Assembly (NCBI GenBank): GCA_014802425.1
Contig: JAAVCH010000022.1
Span: 23,226-87,225 of the forward strand
From: Bacteroides sp.
GTDB taxonomy: Bacteria; Bacteroidota; Bacteroidia; Bacteroidales; Muribaculaceae
Reading direction: 5' to 3'
Length of the DNA stretch: 64,000 bases
Positions 19,035 to 28,712 of this stretch are shown here, one piece after another; the first letter of the stretch is position 1, and the number at the start of each line of letters is the position of its first letter. The notes beneath the pieces are model-generated. The model made no database searches. It was not told where the DNA came from and saw only the letters and a list, made by a program, of their open reading frames with translations. Made by a program: the position numbers and the translations under genes.

Positions 19035-20198
19035 ATGCAGCAGAAAAGAATCGCCGTCATGGGCTCCACCGGCAGCATCGGCACCCAGACGCTCGACATC
19101 ATAGCGGAATGCCCCGCGCTATTCCGCGCCTCAGTCCTCACGGCCGGTCACAACCACCGGCTCCTCGCCGAACAGGCACGCCGCTTCCGCCCCGACATGG
19201 TGGTCATAGCCGACCCCGACGGTCTCCGCCCGCTGCGTGAGTCGCTCGCCGACCTTCCGATCCGGGTGGAGTGCGGACCCGAGGCCCTGGCCGAGGCCGG
19301 ATGCAGGGATAACGTCGACACGGTGGTGGCGTCGCTCGTGGGATACAGCGGGCTCATACCTACCGTCAACGCCATACGCGCCGGCAAGGAAATAGCCCTG
19401 GCCAACAAGGAGACCCTCGTCGTGGGGGGCGCCATCGTCACCCGCCTCGCACGCGAGCACGGAGTGAGGATACTCCCCGTCGACTCTGAGCACTCCGCCA
19501 TATTCCAGTGCCTGCAAGGGGAGTCTACGACCCAGGCCCGTAAGATCTTCCTTACCGCCAGCGGCGGCCCTTTCCGCACTTTCACCGCCGAGCAGATGGA
19601 GCGCGTCACCGCCGCCCAGGCCCTGCGCCACCCCAACTGGGACATGGGGGCGAAGGTGACCATCGACTCCGCCTCGATGATGAACAAGGGGTTCGAGATG
19701 ATCGAGGCCCGCTGGCTCTTCGATTGTCCGCCGGAGAAAATCGAGGTGGTGGTGCATCCCCAGAGCATAGTCCACTCGATGGTGGAGTTTGTCGACGGCT
19801 CGGTGAAGGCGCAGCTCGGACTGCCCGACATGCACCTGCCCATCCGCTATGCCCTCGGCTATCCGGCCCGCATCCCGTCCGACCGTCCCGGCCTGACCCT
19901 GCGCGAGATGGCGGCCCTCACCTTCGAGGCCCCCGATCTCACCCGCTTCCCTATGCTCGGCTACGCCTTCGAGGCCATAGGGCGCGGCGGCAACATGCCC
20001 TGCATACTCAACGCCGCCAACGAGGTGGGGGTCCGCGCCTTCCTCCACGATGAGATCCCCTTCCCCGGCCTCGGCCGCCTGGCCGCCGAGGTGATGCAGC
20101 GCGCCGGATTCATATCCGACCCGTCACTATCCGACCTCGTCGCCACCCATGCCGAAGCCACACGTCTGGCCGAGGAGACGCTCGCCAGAATCAAATAG
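19035..20198 (+). CDS. dxr: 1-deoxy-D-xylulose 5-phosphate reductoisomerase
   Basis: 387 residues from the ATG at 19035. It makes 2-C-methyl-D-erythritol 4-phosphate, the first committed step of the MEP isoprenoid pathway. Visible: the NADPH loop GSTGSIGTQTLDI near the N-terminus, the ANKETLVVGG motif, the metal-site DSEHSAIFQCLQG, and HPNWDMGAKVTIDSASMMNKG. Length and order are standard. It lies between the LytM-like gene and rseP, an arrangement common in Bacteroidales. Confidence 0.97.
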   Translation: MQQKRIAVMGSTGSIGTQTLDIIAECPALFRASVLTAGHNHRLLAEQARRFRPDMVVIADPDGLRPLRESLADLPIRVECGPEALAEAGCRDNVDTVVASLVGYSGLIPTVNAIRAGKEIALANKETLVVGGAIVTRLAREHGVRILPVDSEHSAIFQCLQGESTTQARKIFLTASGGPFRTFTAEQMERVTAAQALRHPNWDMGAKVTIDSASMMNKGFEMIEARWLFDCPPEKIEVVVHPQSIVHSMVEFVDGSVKAQLGLPDMHLPIRYALGYPARIPSDRPGLTLREMAALTFEAPDLTRFPMLGYAFEAIGRGGNMPCILNAANEVGVRAFLHDEIPFPGLGRLAAEVMQRAGFISDPSLSDLVATHAEATRLAEETLARIK

Positions 20199-20286
20199 AA
20201 AATTACCCGTCATTCCGCCCCGGCTCAGTAAGCCGTCAATTACGGAGAAGCCTCATCCCGGCCCTCCCCCTAAAAATAAGAAAAAT

Positions 20287-21909
20287 ATGGATGTATTCCT
20301 TATAAAAGCCACCCAGCTGATTCTGGCCCTGGCCTTTCTGATAGTGATCCACGAGTTCGGCCACTTCCTTTTCGCCCGCATATTCGGAGTGAAGGTCGAG
20401 AAATTCTATATATTCTTCGACCCCTGGACCGAGCTTTTCAAATGGCGCCCAAACAAATACATCGGTTTCCTCGGAAGCCACAAATGGCTTAAAGGGGCCA
20501 CGGAAGAGGAGTGTCAGGCCTACCTCAAGGACAAACTCGAACGCAAGGCCCATGCCGAATGGGAGGCCGAGAAGAAGCAGTGCGAGAAAGAGGGGAAGCC
20601 CGTGCCTCCGGAACCCGAGCTGACGGTCGGCCACATCTGGGCCGAGGACGCTCCCGACGCCGTCGGCGCCCCGGAAGGGCAGAAGAAAAAACGCCGCTTC
20701 TGGAAAGACACCGAATACGGCATCGGATGGATACCGCTCGGCGGCTACTGCAAGATTTCCGGCATGATCGACGAGTCGATGGACACGGAGCAGATGAAGC
20801 GACCGGCACAGAAATGGGAGTTCCGCACCAAGCCGGCCTGGCAGCGCCTGCTCATCATGGTGGCGGGAGTGCTCTTCAATTTCCTGCTTGCCATCCTCAT
20901 CTACGCCGGCATAGTCTACTCCACCGGTGAGAAATACGTGCGCTTCGACCGCGCCGAACTCGGCATGGCCTACTCGCCGGCGGCACATGAAGTGGGATTC
21001 CGCGACGGCGACATCCCCCTTACGGCCGACGGCAAGATCCTCGACTACCCCGCCGACGCCATGCTCGACATCACCCAGGCCTCCACGGTGCAGGTGCTCC
21101 GCGACGGCCGCGACACAGTGAGCATCGCCATTCCGTCCGACTTCCCCTTCATCCTGCAGAAGGAGATGGAGGAGGGCAAGACTCCCATCCGCCTCATGAC
21201 CTACCGCATCCCCACGCGCGTCATCAGCGTGATGGCCGGCGAGGGAGCCGCCAAAGCCGGCATCCGCGAGGGTGACGAAATCGTGGCAGTCGACAGCATA
21301 GCCACTCCCTCGCTCTTCGAATTCAAGCAGACCCTCGAACAGCAGGCCTCCCTTTATAAAAAGGAGCATTCCGCCGACAGGGCCACCGTCCTCCTGACCC
21401 TGTCGCGTGAAGGAGGCAAGACGGAGACAGTGCCGGTGGAGCTCTCCGACAACGACATGATGGGCGTAGGCCTGGAGACCGACATCACCCGGTTCTACCC
21501 CGCCGAGGAGAAGCATTACTCCCTCCTCGCCTCGATTCCCCGGGGAGTGGAGATGGGGGTCGACAAGCTCACATCGTATGCCAAGTCCATGAAACTCGTG
21601 GCCACCAAAGAGGGTGCCAAGAGCATCGGCGGCTTCGGCTCCATCGGTTCGATTTTCCCCGAGAAGTGGGACTGGGTGGCGTTCTGGAATATCGCGGCGT
21701 TCCTGTCAGTGGCCCTCGCGTTCATGAACATCCTCCCCATCCCGGCCCTCGACGGCGGCCATGTGCTTTTCCTGCTCTATGAGATCATCTTCCGCAGGCC
21801 ACCGAGCCAGAAATTCATGGAGGTGGCCCAGATGTGCGGCATGGCCTTCCTGATCCTCCTCCTGCTCTACGCCAACGGCATGGACATCGTAAGGCTCTTC
21901 ATAAAGTAA
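20287..21909 (+). CDS. rseP: Site-2 intramembrane metalloprotease RseP
   Basis: 540 residues from the ATG at 20287. The longer frame overlapping dxr lacks family sequence. The first helix carries the zinc motif HEFGH; the last helices carry NILPIPALDGGH, the second metal motif. Two PDZ-like domains lie between; the second is clear (VISVMAGEGAAKAGIREGDEI). A charged insert of about 100 residues after the first helix (around residues 60-160, rich in K and E) is larger than in proteobacterial RseP and is typical of Bacteroidota homologues. It cleaves membrane-anchored anti-sigma factors and leftover signal peptides. It is 88 bases from dxr. Confidence 0.95.
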   Translation: MDVFLIKATQLILALAFLIVIHEFGHFLFARIFGVKVEKFYIFFDPWTELFKWRPNKYIGFLGSHKWLKGATEEECQAYLKDKLERKAHAEWEAEKKQCEKEGKPVPPEPELTVGHIWAEDAPDAVGAPEGQKKKRRFWKDTEYGIGWIPLGGYCKISGMIDESMDTEQMKRPAQKWEFRTKPAWQRLLIMVAGVLFNFLLAILIYAGIVYSTGEKYVRFDRAELGMAYSPAAHEVGFRDGDIPLTADGKILDYPADAMLDITQASTVQVLRDGRDTVSIAIPSDFPFILQKEMEEGKTPIRLMTYRIPTRVISVMAGEGAAKAGIREGDEIVAVDSIATPSLFEFKQTLEQQASLYKKEHSADRATVLLTLSREGGKTETVPVELSDNDMMGVGLETDITRFYPAEEKHYSLLASIPRGVEMGVDKLTSYAKSMKLVATKEGAKSIGGFGSIGSIFPEKWDWVAFWNIAAFLSVALAFMNILPIPALDGGHVLFLLYEIIFRRPPSQKFMEVAQMCGMAFLILLLLYANGMDIVRLFIK

Positions 21910-21967
21910 GGGCCTCCCCGCGCGGCAGTAAAAAAATGTCCCTAAACCCCATAACATCGACTATAAC

Positions 21968-23149
21968 ATGCATCCCGTCATAACCCTAAAACCCGGCAAG
22001 GAAGAGTCACTTCTGCGCCATCATCCCTGGGTGTTCTCAGGAGCCATCGCGCGTATGCCCGCCAATCTCGAAGAAGGCGACTACGTGGAGGTACGCGCCG
22101 CCGACGGCCGTCTGCTCGGCGTGGGCCATTACCAGATAGGCAGCATCACAGTGCGCATCCTCGAATTCGGAGCCGACCGTCTGCCGGAGGATTTCTTCTA
22201 CGAGCGTCTGCTCAACGCCTCGCGCCTGCGCGCCACACTGGGGCTCATACGCCCCGACAACAACTGCTTCCGCCTCGTACACGGCGAAGGGGATTTCCTT
22301 CCCGGCCTGGTGGTGGACATCTACGGCGACACGGCAGTGATGCAGGCCCACTCCCCCGGCATGCACTTCGAGCGGGTCCGCATAGCCGAAGCACTTACGC
22401 GCCTCCCCGACATCGGCATACGCAACGTGTACTACAAGAGTGAGACCACACTCCCCTACAAGGCCCAGCTCGATCCGCAGAACGAGTATCTGATCGGCGC
22501 CTTCGACGGCAACATCGCCTTGGAGAACGGCCTGCAGTTCAACATCGACTGGCTGAAGGGGCAGAAGACCGGCTTCTTCGTCGACCAGCGCGAGAACCGC
22601 CGCCTGCTGGAGAGTTTCGCACGGGGGCGCACGGTGCTCAATATGTTCTGCTACACGGGCGGCTTCTCGGTGTACGCCATGCGCGGCGGCGCGAAGTCGG
22701 TGGATTCGGTCGATTCATCGGCCAAGGCGGCCTCGCTCACCGACGCCAACATAGCGCTCAATTTCCCCGATGACCCGCGCCACAGCACCCATGCCGTGGA
22801 TGCCTTCAGGTTCCTGGCCGAAATGCCCGACTCCAAGTACGACCTCATCATCCTCGACCCTCCCGCATTCGCCAAGCACCGCTCGGCATTGAAAAACGGC
22901 CTTATCGGCTACCGTAAGCTCAACGCCAAGGCCTTCGAGAAGATCAAGCCCGGCGGCATACTCTTCACCTTCTCCTGCTCGCAGGTGGTAAGCCGCGAGG
23001 CCTTCCGTCTGGCCGTATTCTCGGCCGCCGCCAAATCCGGCCGCAAAGTGCGGGTGCTCCACCAGCTCACCCAGCCAGCCGACCATCCCTTCGACATCTC
23101 CCATCCCGAAGGGGAATACCTCAAGGGGCTCGTGCTCTACGTAGAGTGA
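21968..23149 (+). CDS. Class I rRNA (cytosine-C5) methyltransferase, RlmI family
   Basis: 393 residues, the normal RlmI length. An N-terminal PUA domain (residues 1-75, LKPGKEESLLRHHPWVFSGAI), a middle region, and a Rossmann methyltransferase domain with the SAM loop VLNMFCYTGGFSVYAMRGGA and the ILDPPAFAKHRSALKNG motif. The FSCSQVVS stretch holds the conserved cysteine. Family members methylate 23S rRNA cytosine at C5; the exact target nucleotide is not established here. It is 58 bases downstream of rseP. Confidence 0.9.
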   Translation: MHPVITLKPGKEESLLRHHPWVFSGAIARMPANLEEGDYVEVRAADGRLLGVGHYQIGSITVRILEFGADRLPEDFFYERLLNASRLRATLGLIRPDNNCFRLVHGEGDFLPGLVVDIYGDTAVMQAHSPGMHFERVRIAEALTRLPDIGIRNVYYKSETTLPYKAQLDPQNEYLIGAFDGNIALENGLQFNIDWLKGQKTGFFVDQRENRRLLESFARGRTVLNMFCYTGGFSVYAMRGGAKSVDSVDSSAKAASLTDANIALNFPDDPRHSTHAVDAFRFLAEMPDSKYDLIILDPPAFAKHRSALKNGLIGYRKLNAKAFEKIKPGGILFTFSCSQVVSREAFRLAVFSAAAKSGRKVRVLHQLTQPADHPFDISHPEGEYLKGLVLYVE

Positions 23150-23259
23150 TACTGAGCAGAGTGATGCCGCGGCCGAGGGCCGCTCGGCATCGACCCCGGC
23201 CCGGCCCTCCCCTTCCACTGAACCATAAGACACAATACCAACCAATTAACCAAACCATC

Positions 23260-25281
23260 ATGAAGAAGATAATTCCGGCTGTGGCGCTGGGGTCGATCAT
23301 GGCCATCCAGCTGCACGCCGCCGAAGACAAGAACTTCAACTACCATGTCGACAATTTCGCCGACATCGAGGTGCTCCGCTATGAAGTGCCCGGATTCAAC
23401 AACCTGACGCTCAACCAGAAGAAGATGCTCTACTACCTCTCGCAGGCGGCCCAGGCCGGACGCGACATCATCTGGGACCAGAACGGGCGGTACAACCTCC
23501 ACCTCCGCCGGATACTGGAAAACATCTACACCGGATTCAAGGGTGACCGCGAATCGGCCGACTGGAAAGCCTTCGACCGGTACATGAAGCAGGTATGGTT
23601 CGGCAACGGCATCCACCACCATTATTCCAACGACAAGTTCACACCCGGCTTCTCCCGCCAGTTCTTCGCGGAGCAGGCGGCCCTCATCCCCGATGCCGAC
23701 CTTCCCCTCGAAGCCGGAGAATCGCGTCAGGATTTCATGGCCATGATGGAGAAGGTGGTGTTCGACCCCTCGTTCATGGCTAAGAAAGTAAACCAGGACG
23801 GATCGCAGGACGTGATCCTCTCCTCCGCCGGCAACCTCTACGACGGCAATGTCACCCAGGCGGAAGTCGAGGCATACTACAACGCCATGAAAGACCCCGC
23901 CGACGAGACTCCCATATCCTACGGCCTCAACTCGCGCGTGGCCAAGGTGGACGGAAAGGTAGTGGAGCAGGTCTATCACCTCAACGGCCTCTACGGCCCC
24001 GCGATAGCCAAGATAATCTACTGGCTCGACATGGCGAAAGGTGTGGCCGAGAACGACGCGCAGAAGGCCTACATCACCAAACTCATCGACTTCTACGTCA
24101 CCGGCGACCTCCGCACCTTCGACGAATACTCCATCCTCTGGGCCGAGGACACGGCTTCCGACGTGGACTTCGTCAACGGCTTCATCGAATCCTACAACGA
24201 TCCCCTGGGCATGACAGGCTCCTGGGAATCATACGTCAATTTCAAGAACCACGAGTCATCGGAGCGCACTCACGCCATCTCCTCCAACGCCCAGTGGTTT
24301 GAGGACCACTCCCCCATCAATCCGGCCTACCGCAAGCCCGAGGTGAAGGGCGTGTCGGCCAAGGCCATCACCGCCTCCTATCTCGCCGGCGACGCCTTCC
24401 CCGCCACCGCCATCGGCATCAATCTCCCCAACGCCAACTGGATCCGTGCCGCCCACGGCTCGAAGTCGGTGACGCTGGAGAACATCACCGAAGCCTACGC
24501 CATGGCCTCCATCGGCAACGGATTCAACGAGGAGTTCGTGATCGACGAACCCACCTCCAAGCTGCTCGACGAATGGCTCTACATCACCGATATGCTCCAC
24601 ACTGACCTCCACGAATGCCTCGGCCATGCCTCCGGACGCCTTGCGCCCGGCGTAGACCCCGACGCCCTCAAGGAGAACGGCTCCACCCTGGAGGAAGCCC
24701 GCGCCGACCTCTTCGCCCTCTACTATCTCCCAGACGCCAAACTCCAGGAAATCGGAGTGCTCTCCAACCCCGACGCCTACAAGGCCGAATACTACAAGTA
24801 TATGCTCAACGGCCTCATGACCCAGCTCAACCGCATCGAGCCGGGCAAGGATGTGGAGGAGGCCCATATGCGCAACCGCCAGCTCATCGCGGCCTGGGTC
24901 CTCGACCACGGTAAGAAGGACAAGGTGGTGGAGCTCGTCAAGAAAGGCGGCAAGACCTACGTCAAGATCAACGACTACAAGAAGATGCGCGACCTTATCG
25001 GCCAGCTTCTCGCCGAAATCCAGCGCATCAAGAGCGAAGGCGACTATGAGGCCGGCAACGCCCTGGTGCAGAAGTACGCCGTGAAGGTCGACCCGAAGCT
25101 CCACAAGGAGGTGCTTGACCGCTACTCGAAACTCGACATACCCCCCTACCGCGGATTCATCAACCCGGTCTACAATGTGGTGCGTGACGCCGACGGCGAA
25201 ATCACCGACATCACCCTCGACTACACCGAGACCTATCCCGAACAGATGCTCCGCCTCAGCCGCGAACACTCCAACCTATGA
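23260..25281 (+). CDS. Dipeptidyl-peptidase III (M49), exported
   Basis: 673 residues from the ATG at 23260, which opens a signal peptide (MKKIIPAVALGSIMAIQLHA). The zinc motif HECLGH (residues 451-456) has the HExxGH form unique to M49, and the third ligand lies in EEARADLFALYYL downstream. It removes dipeptides from the N-terminus of short peptides; export suggests it works in the periplasm on imported peptides. Its last four bases overlap the ATG of the next gene (ATGA), so the two are translationally coupled. Confidence 0.93.
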   Translation: MKKIIPAVALGSIMAIQLHAAEDKNFNYHVDNFADIEVLRYEVPGFNNLTLNQKKMLYYLSQAAQAGRDIIWDQNGRYNLHLRRILENIYTGFKGDRESADWKAFDRYMKQVWFGNGIHHHYSNDKFTPGFSRQFFAEQAALIPDADLPLEAGESRQDFMAMMEKVVFDPSFMAKKVNQDGSQDVILSSAGNLYDGNVTQAEVEAYYNAMKDPADETPISYGLNSRVAKVDGKVVEQVYHLNGLYGPAIAKIIYWLDMAKGVAENDAQKAYITKLIDFYVTGDLRTFDEYSILWAEDTASDVDFVNGFIESYNDPLGMTGSWESYVNFKNHESSERTHAISSNAQWFEDHSPINPAYRKPEVKGVSAKAITASYLAGDAFPATAIGINLPNANWIRAAHGSKSVTLENITEAYAMASIGNGFNEEFVIDEPTSKLLDEWLYITDMLHTDLHECLGHASGRLAPGVDPDALKENGSTLEEARADLFALYYLPDAKLQEIGVLSNPDAYKAEYYKYMLNGLMTQLNRIEPGKDVEEAHMRNRQLIAAWVLDHGKKDKVVELVKKGGKTYVKINDYKKMRDLIGQLLAEIQRIKSEGDYEAGNALVQKYAVKVDPKLHKEVLDRYSKLDIPPYRGFINPVYNVVRDADGEITDITLDYTETYPEQMLRLSREHSNL

Positions 25282-25706
25282 CATCATCCATCCCCAAAGA
25301 AATAAAACAGTCCTTCCTCGCCTTCCGCAACGGTATCGTGGCCGATGCCCTGCGGAAGGCGGGGATGCCTTACGGCATCATCTTCGGGCTGCAGCTGCCG
25401 CAGCTTTCTGAAATAGCCCGCGCCTACGAGCCCGACCGCGAACTGGCCGAGGCCCTCTGGGCCGACACGGGTGTGCGGGAGTCGCGCCTGCTCGCCGCAT
25501 GGCTTTATCCGCCCGAAGCCCTTTCGCCCGGACGGGCCGCCGAAATGGCCCTCGGAGCGCTCACCCGCGAAGAGGCCGACATCCTCTCATTCCGGCTCCT
25601 GCGCCGTCATCCGCAGGCCCGCGCCATCGCCGACATGATCGCCGCCGGCGCCTCAACCCCTCTGCAGGCCTATGCCGCCGAGGCCCTCGACAGAAATCTC
25701 GGTTAA
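25278..25706 (+). CDS. Small AlkD-like HEAT-repeat protein
   Basis: 142 residues, all helical, with PDRELAEALW and RESRLLAAWLYPPE. These look like the HEAT repeats of the AlkD DNA-alkylation-repair superfamily, but it is much shorter than true AlkD glycosylases (about 230). Bacteroidales genomes carry such short forms under that name. Base-excision activity is doubtful without the full repeat solenoid. It overlaps the DPP III stop by four bases and is 40 bases from the CotH gene. Confidence 0.6.
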   Translation: MTSSIPKEIKQSFLAFRNGIVADALRKAGMPYGIIFGLQLPQLSEIARAYEPDRELAEALWADTGVRESRLLAAWLYPPEALSPGRAAEMALGALTREEADILSFRLLRRHPQARAIADMIAAGASTPLQAYAAEALDRNLG

Positions 25707-25746
25707 ATCCCCCACATACACTTTCACCCCATCAGACTTCGACAAT

Positions 25747-27615
25747 ATGCATACCCGATTAATCCTGCTTTTCACTTTGCTTGCCGCCGTCTTCGGACTG
25801 CGCGCGGCCGAATACCCCGACTTCTACCTCCGAGGCGACTTCACTACGCCTGCATGGAATGACCTGCGCTGGCAGTTCTCACGCTCCGGCGACGTCTATA
25901 CCCTCAATATCGCCAGTCTCGACGGGCAGTTCAAAATCTCCAACGAGGACTGGTCAGTCAATTTCGGAGCCTCCTCTCCGGAGCAGACCAACGTCTACGG
26001 GTCGACTACGGTGACCGGCACGGCCATGGGCCCCAACTTCAAGGCATCCGACCTCAAGAACGTGAAGATATCCTTCTCCTACAAGCCCGGCGCCCAGGAG
26101 ACGAGCATACGCATCGAAGCCGACGGAGCCTCCCACGGCGATGTCAGCGGACTCTCCGGCACTCTCCCCGTGCTTTACATAAATGTAAGGAACGTCGACG
26201 GCTCCTACAACGACGAGATCATTTCCAAGGATCTCGCCCACAAGAACTATTTCTCGGGCGAATACTGGCTCGACCTCAACGGCTGCGAATGGATGGAGGC
26301 TGAAGGAGCCGCCTCGATTGGCTCGGCCGATGAGCCCCTCCCCCTCGAAATCAAGGCCCGTGGCAACTACACCCGCACCGCATTCGCAAAAAAGCCCTTT
26401 AAGCTCAAGCTCGGCAAGAAACAGGCCATGCTCGGAATGTCGAAGAGCAAGCATTTCGCCCTGCTCGCGCATGCCGACGACAATTACGGATACATGCGCA
26501 ATTTCACGGGCTTCAACCTCGGACAGCGCATCGGACTTCCCTGGACCCCCTCGCAGCAGCCTGTGGAGGTGGTGATCAACGGCTATTGCCGCGGCCTCTA
26601 TTTCCTCACCGAATCGATCCGTGTGGAGGAAGACCGCGTCGACATCACCGAACTCCCCGACCTCTGCGAAGACCCCTCGATGATCTCCGGAGGCTATCTC
26701 GTGGAACTCGACAATTATGATGAGGACAATCAGATACAGATGGAGGAGCTCGGCTGGTATCCCGGCTTCCGCGACACGCTGCGCATCACCTTCGACACCC
26801 CCGAGGAATACTCCGACATACAGCGCCGCTTCGTCACCGAACAGTTCACGGCAATGAACGAGGCCATCGGAGACCTTTCCGACGACCTCTGGGCCTATAT
26901 GGACATGGACGACGCCGTGCGCTATTACATAGTGCGCGAGATGATGAGCGACGTGGAGGCATTCCATGGCTCGACCTACATGTACCGCGACCACGGCGCC
27001 GACCAGAAATGGCACTTCTCACCCATCTGGGACTGCGGCAACGGATTCAACGGCCCGACCGACGACTTCTTCTATAACCACGGCCCCTACGGCAACACCT
27101 GGATCGCCTCCATCCGAAGCAACTATAAGTTCATGGGGCAGCTGGCCAAGACCTGGAAGTGGTTCATGACATCGGAGTTCGACGGCTTCTACAAGGACCT
27201 TGAGACCTACCGCGACCGCATCGCCGAAGCCGCCAAGACCGACCGCGACATCTGGAAGGACGCCCCTGTGCCCGACGGAGGGCAGCGCGTGGTAGACAAT
27301 TCCGACATGGCCATGCGTCACCGCAATGTGGTGGACCATCTTAAGGCCAAAATCAACTGGCTCAAGGAGAAGTTCGGCGACTACACCGCAGGCACCTTCA
27401 CGGAGCCTGAGCGCGATGCCACCCCCGCCGCCGAGCTGCCGGAATACGTGATTTCGTTCGTGCAGGGCGTGACGGCCGACGCCCCCTTCGACCTCTCCGC
27501 CGAAGGAATACGCTATTACACCCTCAGCGGCAACGAAGTGGCCGCCCCTGCTCCCGGAGAAATCTGCATCGCGGTCACTCCCGACGGACGCGCCGCTAAA
27601 GTGACCGTAAAATGA
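25747..27615 (+). CDS. CotH-kinase family exported protein
   Basis: 622 residues from the ATG at 25747, with a signal peptide (MHTRLILLFTLLAAVFGLRA). Residues about 20-130 form a SusE/SusF-like beta-sandwich (DFYLRGDFTTPAWNDLRWQF). The CotH domain follows from about residue 150: EIKARGNYTRTAFAKKPFKLK, VLINGYCRGLYFLTE-like text (VVINGYCRGLYFLTESI) and the late metal-site region PIWDCGNGF. CotH folds are atypical protein kinases, but secreted Bacteroidales members may be structural or modify other surface proteins. The C-terminus has a short beta tail. The substrate is unknown. Confidence 0.85.
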   Translation: MHTRLILLFTLLAAVFGLRAAEYPDFYLRGDFTTPAWNDLRWQFSRSGDVYTLNIASLDGQFKISNEDWSVNFGASSPEQTNVYGSTTVTGTAMGPNFKASDLKNVKISFSYKPGAQETSIRIEADGASHGDVSGLSGTLPVLYINVRNVDGSYNDEIISKDLAHKNYFSGEYWLDLNGCEWMEAEGAASIGSADEPLPLEIKARGNYTRTAFAKKPFKLKLGKKQAMLGMSKSKHFALLAHADDNYGYMRNFTGFNLGQRIGLPWTPSQQPVEVVINGYCRGLYFLTESIRVEEDRVDITELPDLCEDPSMISGGYLVELDNYDEDNQIQMEELGWYPGFRDTLRITFDTPEEYSDIQRRFVTEQFTAMNEAIGDLSDDLWAYMDMDDAVRYYIVREMMSDVEAFHGSTYMYRDHGADQKWHFSPIWDCGNGFNGPTDDFFYNHGPYGNTWIASIRSNYKFMGQLAKTWKWFMTSEFDGFYKDLETYRDRIAEAAKTDRDIWKDAPVPDGGQRVVDNSDMAMRHRNVVDHLKAKINWLKEKFGDYTAGTFTEPERDATPAAELPEYVISFVQGVTADAPFDLSAEGIRYYTLSGNEVAAPAPGEICIAVTPDGRAAKVTVK

Positions 27616-27658
27616 ACGCCCTCCAGGCCACTGTAAGACTCTGAATCCTATCTGAAAG

Positions 27659-28588
27659 ATGCACCCTCTGATTTCAAGACTTCCGGCCGAAAAGGTGATA
27701 TGCCTCGACGCCGAGTTTGCCAACGACCGCAAGCGAAGCGGTGAAGATATGCTCGAGCTGTCCGTAATGGACGGCTCGGGTTCTTTGACATATACCAGCC
27801 GCTATCGCCCGGCGCGCCTGAAGAAATGGGGACTTGAGCCCCACAACATCACTCCGGAGATGGTGGCCGACGCTCCGAAATTCGCCGACTGCCGTAAGGA
27901 AGTGCAGAAGATGCTTGACGCCGCGGATTTCATAATCGGCTTCGCCATAGCCAACGACGTCAGGATCCTCCGGCAGGAAGGGATCATGGTGGACGACGCG
28001 AAAATCATAGAGCTGCGCGACTGGTTCTGGTTTTTCTACGGCCGCCATCATGGTCTCGACCACGAGCAGAACATCAACAACTCCAGTGTGGCCGGCTATC
28101 TCGGCGCCGATGTGAAAGAGGAACTGCTGCACGGGTCGGCCTACGACGCGCAGGTGACCCTTGACTCTTTCGACCGCCTGCTGCATCTTATCGACACCGC
28201 CCCGGGCGACACGCTGGCCGACGTCCACGCACGCTTCGTAAAGGAGTTTGAAGTGGCTTTCGAACAGTACCGCCGCGACAACGCGGCAGGATACTGCTTG
28301 CTGGAGCTGCGCGATGACGGAAGCTACAAGATGAAAGCCACCAAATTTGAGCCCGAACCATCGGACAGCATCGTGGCCGTCATCCGTGTGGCCGACCGCA
28401 AGGTCGCCCTCCGGGAGTTAGGCCTGATGCTCGTAGGCGAGGCCCGTAAAAGTTCCTTTACCGTACCGCGCCTCACCGAACGTCAGCTGCGCCGTTTCCG
28501 TTCGTACACCAACGACTACTCCCCCGAAAGCTCCGCCTTCAAATCCGGCCTCGCCGACCTCATGAACCGCTTCTCCCCCCGCCGCTGA
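27659..28588 (+). CDS. DEDDh 3'-5' exonuclease
   Basis: 309 residues. The DnaQ-type fold is visible from the first acidic motif (VICLDAEFAN), a second in IIGFAIANDVRIL, and the third in LLHGSAYDAQVTLDSF, which has the H and D of the DEDDh class. This covers residues 1-180. The remaining 130 residues are an additional domain I do not recognise. It likely trims single-stranded DNA or RNA in the cytoplasm. It is the last gene of the plus-strand run and converges on the CHAT locus. Confidence 0.8.
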   Translation: MHPLISRLPAEKVICLDAEFANDRKRSGEDMLELSVMDGSGSLTYTSRYRPARLKKWGLEPHNITPEMVADAPKFADCRKEVQKMLDAADFIIGFAIANDVRILRQEGIMVDDAKIIELRDWFWFFYGRHHGLDHEQNINNSSVAGYLGADVKEELLHGSAYDAQVTLDSFDRLLHLIDTAPGDTLADVHARFVKEFEVAFEQYRRDNAAGYCLLELRDDGSYKMKATKFEPEPSDSIVAVIRVADRKVALRELGLMLVGEARKSSFTVPRLTERQLRRFRSYTNDYSPESSAFKSGLADLMNRFSPRR

Positions 28589-28712
28589 CCCGATATTTTC
28601 CTCCGACTTTTGAAAGCGGGGAAAATGCCAAGCCAAAAGTCTATCGAATAAAAAGAGTGGCCAAAGGTTGTGGCTTGAAGAGTCTCCGTAGATATGCGGG
28701 AGGCTGTACGCC